From: Gamsiella multidivaricata
Lineage: Eukaryota > Mortierellomycota > Mortierellomycetes > Mortierellales > Mortierellaceae
Assembly: GCF_025024155.1 (NCBI RefSeq)
Contig: NW_026251725.1
Location: 62,001 to 126,000, forward strand
Direction of reading: 5' to 3'
Length of the DNA: 64,000 nt
The position numbers and the translations under genes are program-made. Positions within the stretch are counted from its first letter, which is position 1; the number at the start of each line of letters is the position of its first letter. Below the pieces are notes generated by a model. The model was not told the DNA's origin. It saw only the letters and a program-made list of their open reading frames with translations, and made no database searches. Below are positions 56,077 to 64,000 of this stretch, one piece after another.

Positions 56077-57362
56077 TTACTGACTGGCGGGTCCACTCCT
56101 GGCGGCGACAACCACGAAATGCAGCCACTTGGACCGGTCCAACCACCATAGCCCCTTACAAAGCGCCCAGTACGTCCAATTCACTCCCGGTTTCACCAAC
56201 CCTCCCAATCGACCCATCTGGTTCTCGATATACCCCGCCAATCCCGAAAACACTCGGTCCTCAATACACTCAATTTCAATATCCACGAATCCAGCATTGA
56301 CCAAATCCTGTTTGTATTCCTCCATGGTCTTCATGTTCTCGACTGGCACCTCCATCGCCTTGAACACTGCCTCGAAAATCGATCGGCCCAATCCAGAGGT
56401 TGGTGCAGGCCTTGCAAGGATCATATCTGCCATCGCCAGGCGTCCAGTCTCGGGTTGGAGAACCTTCAAGGCATTCTTCAGGAATTGGGCCCGGGTGTTG
56501 TAGTGGTATGCCGAGTCGATCGAGACAACGTGTGTGAAATGTTGACCCGTTGTTATCGATGTTGCTGATGGTGTTGAAGAGGTAGATGGCCTTTTGCTGA
56601 AAACTGTGGGAGTCGATTCCAGGAACTCGGGTAGTTTAGACGCATCTGCAACATAGAGCTGTATTTCGGTTCCTGGAAGTTTTGTCCGCTTAATTAACTC
56701 CTGTGCTGCGTGGTGCTGAATGGGTTCGATTGTAATCCCGGTGATCCGCGCTGGCTGGTACAACTCTGCCATATACACATCCTGGTCTCCGCATCCAAAT
56801 CCAACATCTAACCACATAGTATCAAAAAAAAGAAAACCAGCAATTGTGTTAGTCCTGTCCGCAATAGAGTAACTGACGCGATCGCCATGGATCAGATCCC
56901 AAATCAGACAAACGTACCAAGAATATGGCTCTGTTGGTTGATACCGATTTTACTGGTGACCTTCTCCACCAAGGCCTTGCACGCGTCCTGGAACCGCATC
57001 GGCTTCTTCTCCTCGTCCCACAAACCCATATTAAACCACCATCCAGTGACCTCCAGGTTCAGGAACGCGTGTTGCAGTCCATACATGACCTTCTGATCCA
57101 ACTGTGATTTCGCATTTTTGCCCTCGGATGATCCTTGTGAATGCAGAATATCCAGGCCGACCTTGTCTGGGTGCCTAGAGCTGAGGCCCAATAGCTCCTG
57201 AAGTCGACTGGCAAGTGGTGTTTCGGCGACGAGGAGACCAAGGAGGAATCCGAGGAGGACTGGGAAGAGAGACTCGAAGCGAGATTTTTGTTCTGCAGGG
57301 TATACGGTTGAAAGGGTGAGACTCACAACGAGGACCAGAAAGAATCCAAATCGAGTATTCAT
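56077..57362 (-). CDS. Membrane-anchored SAM-dependent methyltransferase
   Basis: Two exons in minus order, 57362-56918 and 56807-56077, phase 1; 391 residues. Two hydrophobic N-terminal segments (FFLVLVVSLTLSTVY and FPVLLGFLLGLLVAETPL) suggest membrane association. The class I methyltransferase core begins at residue about 145. It has motif I ILDVGFGCGDQDVYMAEL, an acidic residue after the second strand (ITIEP), ADASKLPEF, HVVSIDSAYHYNTRAQFLKN and VLQPETGRLAMADMI. Before it lies GLQHAFLNLEVTGWWFNMGL, as in small-molecule methyltransferases of the Methyltransf_11/25 type. The substrate is unknown; a lipid, sterol or quinone is plausible given the membrane anchor, but this is inference. The intron splits the Asp codon of motif I. 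Confidence 0.85.
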
Positions 57363-58732
57363 TGCGATGGTAACAAGAAGGTTTCACTGATGCTGGAAGC
57401 AAGATGGGGAATGGGGGAGACGAAAGTGATGAAAAAACGATCAACGATCAACAACCGACCTTTGAGCCTACGGCTGTGTTTGTGTCCGTGCGATTGGGGC
57501 GCCATCCTCCCGTCTAGATTGCCTCTCACCCATTTTAACACGAGTATATTTGAACATCCGCACAACTCGTTTACTTTGCCATACCGTCGATCACCCTTTT
57601 GGCAAGGGTAGAGTCTGCCAGGACAATAGTATCATCACGCTTCATAAATGCAGCTGCTATTGCGGCGCACCTTGATGCTCGCGACTTCGACATACACACG
57701 CGTAGGATTGTCAATATCGGACCCAAAAAGAAAAAAGATTCAGCTGCCAGCTTGAGCACCAATCCGCTTAGGTCCTAATCCGCAAATAGCAGAGATATAC
57801 AGCAGCAACATGCGGCGGCGGCGGCAGTGATACCGCCCAGATCTCAAGTAAAACATACGACCAACATACTGTTTTCGAACGCTCGCGGCGCAGAGACAAA
57901 TGCTTAAGATTTAAGTTTATGATACACAGGCTTCGCACTGAACAAGCGGCTATATCAGGTAACCAGGCGGCAACTGCTATCTTGTCCGGTAAGAGTCCCC
58001 TGTTGTATCTACGTGATCTGATATTGATATCGAAGGGATGTGTGTTGTAAAGTACAGTATTGCTAGCGCCGTGCTGTAGAATCTAGTGCTGTGCTGCTGG
58101 TGTTGATGGTGGCAGGCCGAGCTTTCTTGAGAGAAAGGTGCGACGGGTCGTGTATGATGTTTGATTCCGAGTCCGCTTCATTTGCTCACGCTAGCTATGC
58201 ACGTCGTTCAAGCGATTGAGGACGGGCTCGAACAGCTGCATGGGTTGACGGGCACTCCTGTGGACTTTCTGGGCCTTGCCTATTTCCTCGATCGCCTGTG
58301 CTGTTATCAATGACGCTTCACAAAGGACGTCCTGGGCATTTATACCTCCATTGTTCTACAGGATAATTACGCGACGTGGACGTGTTCGCCTGTACAACGC
58401 GTGAATGGATGGAGATCGGTTCCTTCAGGACGGATGCAAGTCTGCAGGTGAGAAAAAGGAAGGCAAGGAGCATGCCAATTTATCGCATGTTGCACAAGTA
58501 CCCTAAACAACGCCCTGAGCGCTCCTTCGATGAATACAGCACAGCATAGACTGGCGAGACTGGCGCGACTAATATCTACTAATCCCGGCCTCAGTGGGTC
58601 CGACTGATACATTACAATGACGTAGTTGTTGACAAAACATGACTGTGCACGGACCATGTCAGGTGCCTGTCGGGTGCCTGGTTTTTTTTAAACACGTCAG
58701 CAACAAGAGACGCGCACTTTATCCTTCTTCTC
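57363..58732. other. Intergenic, one small open frame
   Basis: No recognised gene. A 38-codon frame at 58197-58313 + reads like a protein piece (AIEDGLEQLHGLTGTPVDFL) but has no neighbouring exons I can join to it. Confidence 0.35.
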
Positions 58733-58756
58733 ACACCCACACCCACACCCACACCC
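58733..58756 (+). repeat. Four copies of ACACCC followed by AACCA-rich sequence
   Basis: Perfect hexamer array, then degenerate AACCA/CCAACC units to about 58860. It is not the TTAGGG-type telomere repeat. Confidence 0.85.
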
Positions 58757-58859
58757 AATCAGCACCTAACCGCCAACCACCAACCAGCCAACCAGCTAAC
58801 CAGCGCTCCACTCAACCACCGCTCAACCACCACTCCACTACCACTCCACTGCCAATCAA

Positions 58860-61400
58860 CTAGCACCTCGGCAGTTCGCCAGAGACTTCCTCGCGCGAAG
58901 TTACCGTACGCCAGTGATATCAATGTAAGTACTTTGGCTGCTTTGCTTTGCTTTGAACCCACATTGAAGCACAATACTCATCATCCCATCTTTTGCGTTT
59001 GTGTCGCTTGTTAGACCCAAAAAAAAAAAGAAAAAAAGAAAAAAAAGGAACAAATAAAAGAATACAAAAAAACAAAAAAACAAAAAACAAAAAACAAAAA
59101 ACAAAAAACAAAGACAAAAAAAAAAAAAAAACGACAACGACAACGACAACATTGCTTATATGGTACGTGGATTGTGAAAAGCTGTTGCGGATAGAGTGTA
59201 CTGCAGGTATCCTAACATTTGTCTTGACTTGTGATCGATCTTAGTACGAGTGCCCGCTGCGATACTCCAGCAAAGACCCTCACTGGGTTGCCAAGCACAT
59301 GAGCAGCAGCATGCCCAAGGGACCCAGGACAAGAAAGGGTCCTCCGAAGCCACATTGGTGAGCCAGCGACTCCAAGGACGGGGACGAGAAACACCTATCG
59401 AGCCGGCGCACCAGTGCCGCTCATCGTTACGCAAGGCATGGCCGCGGGTGGAGCCACATGCTGACGCGCTCTATCACGACCAGGTAAGGCGACTACAGCT
59501 ATTCATGTTCTAGACTACGAAATTTGTTCTGAAAAGATGAGCCGGGCCTTCCTGCATACTGACCTTGCTGGTGTTTTCATCACCGTGTCTTTCTGTCTAA
59601 TAGGCGCCAGCTGTGCCTCCCGGAACTCCCAAACCCCACAAAAACGTACAAGCCGAGGGGGTTTCGGGCAGGTGCAGACGACCTGCTGCAACGGGATCTC
59701 GCCCCAGCCCCAGCACCCGTTGCAGTGGGTCGATCTTTATGGATCCGCCCCACCCATCACAGCCATACCACTACCCTTCCCACCTCAGGCTGTGATGGGT
59801 AGGTATTTCTTTTATTTCTTCTTTCCTCCATTTTCTCCTCCCTCCCCACTCCCCTCGCTCACCCTTCCACCTATTCCACCCTTCACTCTCCAAAACATGC
59901 TCCCCATCAGATGCTCAGGACCAGCCTCTAATGGCTACCTCATGGTAATTTCACTCCTGCTTTTCTTGTATGTGATCAACATGTCTCACCCTTGCCGCCC
60001 CGGCATCAAGTGGCTCAGGGCCCCTGTTCGGATCGCCAGCGGGACCCTGCCACTGGCCTCTCGACGCAGTGGGATGATGCGCCGTGGGTTAGGGATGAAG
60101 CGAGCCCTCTGGTCTTTTGGCTGTCTGATGCACCTGTTCTCGCCTACATCTTAGGGACCTTATAGCGCGGCGAACGACTCTACTCTCCCATATACACATG
60201 GTGGCGCGCGAGGCTGTGCGGGCCAATGTGGTCCTCCGCGGTGCTAGCCAAAGGAAGCAGCAGACATGGACAGAAGCAGACACAGCAAAGCAAGGTAAGG
60301 ACACTAGGGGGCCAGCGTGCTCAGGGCTCTGGAGCAACAACTGTTGGGGTTGCAGGGGATGGAAAAATCGGTGGTCCTGTCCGGATCACTGTCCTAGACT
60401 GGACTGCCCCTGTGCAGTTCAGGATCCTGGGCGATTATCGGCCACCGTCTGTTTCTCTTTTCCTTGCGCACTCTGATGGTCTGCGGCTCTCATTGACTTG
60501 CAGTCGCCGGCTCAGATACGCTGTGCACTTCCGGAGGCAGGTCTGGGTCTCCCACCGTTCGTTCTTTCTCCCTATCCTTTTTCCTTCTTTTTTTTTTTTT
60601 CTTTCTCCTCTTTTTCTTCTTTACACCTTTCTTTTTATTCCTTTTTTCTATTGCTAATGATCCGCTGGCCTTGGGCTGAGCGAGAAGGCAGGGGTCAGCA
60701 TTCTCTTTTCTCTTTTCTCTTTCTTTCGCTTCCCCCTCCCTTTCTTCCTTGAGACCCAGACCGTCCGATGAAAAGCGTCCACTCCAAAATCACAATGGTA
60801 AGCCCTCTGTCTGTATATGTGTATATTCATGTCTTTTTTGTGCAGCGGGCGTTCGAAGCAACATGCAGCTGTGTACTAACTAGTACAACACCGTCTCCTT
60901 GTCTCATTTTCCTTGAGGACCGCCGGTGCGCATGGTAAAGCAAGCTCCCTTGTGTATCCGCGAAAGTAGAGTCCGATGCCGTGTCGAGGTCCTGGTACTA
61001 GGGTAAGTGGGGCACTGGAGCGGGTGTAGAGGGTGGTTCAAAAAACTAAGGCATTCGCGGACCAATCCACGGTTGAGGACCATTGCACGGGAAGTGTCAG
61101 TTGGTAGCGGTACCCAAAACCGGCCGTCCAGGTAAGTCCTCAGGCTGCTTGAATGTCGGGAGGAGCGGTGGTGGGCTTGTCGGTTGCATGCATGGGAAGC
61201 ATGGGGTGCAACTGCCATGGGCTAGTCAGGAGGGGATCTGGGACTGGGCAGAGAGGGGAGCGGGGTGAAGGGCCTAGCATCAAAGGAATAGGTGAGAAGG
61301 GTTTAGGGGAGTGTAAGGAGGGTCCGGGGAGGCCAAAGGGGATCAGGATCGAAGGGCCTCAGGCACTGCCGCCGCCCTTGTCAAAGTAAGTATACATCTG
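58860..61400 (+). other. Possible multi-exon transcription unit without recognised product
   Basis: The + strand carries a series of donor-like GTAAG sites (58924, 59484, 60295, 60799, 61005, 61132) alternating with pyrimidine-AG acceptors (for example 59244, 59604, 59909). One interval, 59245-59483, is open throughout and reads AILQQRPSLGCQAHEQQHAQ and onward with Arg/Gln/Pro-rich composition. Another near 60000-60150 gives TGLSTQWDDAPWVRDEASPL in one frame. I could not join these into one protein. A-rich (59019-59130) and T-rich (60580-60650) blocks interrupt it. Confidence 0.25.
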
Positions 61401-61484
61401 GTGTTTGCGGTGTCTTGTTTAATATGCAAAGTGTCTATGAATCCATCCTTATGCGAATTGTTTGTGATCCTGTATCTGATACTA

Positions 61485-62799
<1,315 letters not shown>

Positions 62800-64000
62800 C
62801 TACTTCTGATCCTCCTTCTGCTTCTTCTGGTACGCCTTAATCAACTCCATCTGTTCTTGGGGCTGCACCTTCTGGTGCCTCAAGTACTCCATCGAGAACT
62901 CTCCCTTACCCTGCGATTGACCACGAATCTCGGACGCATATCCAAACATCGCGTTCAACGACACCTCGGCCACACAGCTGAAGTAATCCTCCCCAGACTC
63001 CGTATCCACAATCGTTCCCTTACGCTTGTTGATTCCTCCAATTACCGTTCCCTGGAATTCGACCGGTGCCGTCACATCCACCTTCATGATCGGTTCCATG
63101 ATCACAGGGTTTGCCTTCATGTATGCCTCCTTGAACGCGTTCAATGTCGCAATTTTGAACGCCAACTCGGACGAATCCACAGCATGGGCAGCTCCATCCT
63201 CGAGCACCATGCGCACTCCTGTGATTGGATGTCCGATCAAGAAACCCTTCAGCATACCCTCCCGGAATCCCTTCTCACAAGCTGGGATATAGTTCGTAGG
63301 AATGTTGCCTCCAACGACTCGGCTCTCAAAGAAGGCATCGGTACCCTCCTCGTCAATCTCCGCCGGCTCAATGTATCCCTGCACGCGACCATACTGACCA
63401 GCTCCTCCAGACTGCTTCTTGTGCGTGTAGTTGAACTTGGCGCCATCTGTAATCGCCTCACGGAAAGCGACCTGAGGCTTACCCGTGACGCAGTCCACAC
63501 TGTACTCACGACGCATGCGCTCGACATAAATCTCCAAGTGCAGCTCTCCCATTCCCGAAATAATCGTTTCCTTCGTCTCGGAATCGACATGGACCTTGAA
63601 GGTTGGATCCTCCTTCTGGAAACGGTTCAGAGCCTTCGAGAAGTTGGGGGTCTCCTTGCCCTTAGGCTTAAGCGACAGTGAAATGACGGGATTGGGCACA
63701 AACATCGATGTCATCGTGTACTGGACCGAACCATCCGTGAAGGTATCTCCTGAGGAACAATCTACTCCGAACATCGCGCAAATCTCTCCTGGTCCGACCT
63801 CATCGACATCCTCAAGCTCATCGGCGTGCATGCGCACCAGACGGGGCACCTTGACCTTCTTGTCGTTCCTGACGTTCGTGATAAATCCGCCGCGACGCAA
63901 CATACCCTGGTACACACGCATGTACGTAAGTTGACCAAAGCGACCCTCCTCCAGTTTGAACGCCAAACCAACCAAAGGATCCTTGTCATCGGAGGAGAGC
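62800..64000 (-). CDS. MEF1: Mitochondrial elongation factor G, C-terminal part (partial)
   Basis: The frame is open from the right edge of the window to the stop at 62800: about 400 residues covering domains II to V. Visible are domain II ([33 protein letters not shown]), domain III ([40 protein letters not shown]), domain IV ([38 protein letters not shown]) and domain V ([40 protein letters not shown]). The GTPase domain lies outside the window. [11 protein letters not shown] and the RxxTQG-like RGQSQGKG are typical of EF-G. The ending and the short linker resemble mitochondrial mEF-G1, which drives translocation on mitochondrial ribosomes, rather than cytosolic eEF2. No intron is seen in this part. 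Confidence 0.94.
   Translation of the reverse strand, partial: LSSDDKDPLVGLAFKLEEGRFGQLTYMRVYQGMLRRGGFITNVRNDKKVKVPRLVRMHADELEDVDEVGPGEICAMFGVDCSSGDTFTDGSVQYTMTSMFVPNPVISLSLKPKGKETPNFSKALNRFQKEDPTFKVHVDSETKETIISGMGELHLEIYVERMRREYSVDCVTGKPQVAFREAITDGAKFNYTHKKQSGGAGQYGRVQGYIEPAEIDEEGTDAFFESRVVGGNIPTNYIPACEKGFREGMLKGFLIGHPITGVRMVLEDGAAHAVDSSELAFKIATLNAFKEAYMKANPVIMEPIMKVDVTAPVEFQGTVIGGINKRKGTIVDTESGEDYFSCVAEVSLNAMFGYASEIRGQSQGKGEFSMEYLRHQKVQPQEQMELIKAYQKKQKEDQK

Noticed and set aside
58733..58756. ACACCC repeats as an internal telomere tract
   Set aside because: Only four copies, and the unit is not the TTAGGG-type fungal telomere repeat.

Overview
This window is nuclear DNA from a filamentous fungus. 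Genes are split by short GT-AG introns, AATAAA poly(A) signals follow several stop codons, and 5' regions are pyrimidine-rich. Homopolymer runs are frequent, and there are many asparagine/glutamine-rich stretches. The mix of genes (several secreted kelch proteins with one membrane span, Kre9/Knh1-like surface proteins, an F-box/PP2-like protein, a fungal LtrA protein) suggests an early-diverging fungus, most likely Mortierellomycota. That placement is an inference from gene content. I see no tRNA, rRNA or CRISPR array.

Bases 1-30,000 are dominated by a cell-surface gene neighbourhood. Five intronless paralogues (1104-3203 +, 4304-5674 -, 20895-22961 -, 26172-27449 -, 28323-29807 -) each encode a signal peptide, a kelch beta-propeller, a Ser/Thr-rich stalk, one transmembrane helix and a cytosolic tail of very different length. 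Two further type I membrane proteins (13105-14562 + and 18756-20516 +) share a different four-cysteine ectodomain resembling Kre9/Knh1 and flank an LtrA-like multi-pass membrane protein gene. A ten-exon four-CBS-domain protein (AMPK-gamma/Snf4-like) sits among them.

Bases 23,900-36,300 contain decayed mobile DNA: a Pif1/Helitron-type helicase relic preceded by a diverged direct repeat, and a pogo/Tigger-like transposase relic between fragments of unidentified genes. A large disordered-protein gene lies between these two areas.

Bases 36,380-57,400 are a compact housekeeping block: FKBP-TPR immunophilin, MTC1-like protein, PDCD2/Tsr4-like protein, F-box/PP2-like protein, ornithine carbamoyltransferase, membrane-anchored monothiol glutaredoxin, an uncharacterised 254-residue protein only 11 bases behind COP9 signalosome subunit 1, a small secreted Kre9-like protein, a nitrobindin-like protein, an ACT-domain protein and a membrane-anchored SAM methyltransferase.

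Bases 57,400-62,800 lack a recognisable gene but hold a cluster of splice-site-like signals and a 16-copy 12-base minisatellite. The window ends inside the 3' part of a mitochondrial elongation factor G gene.
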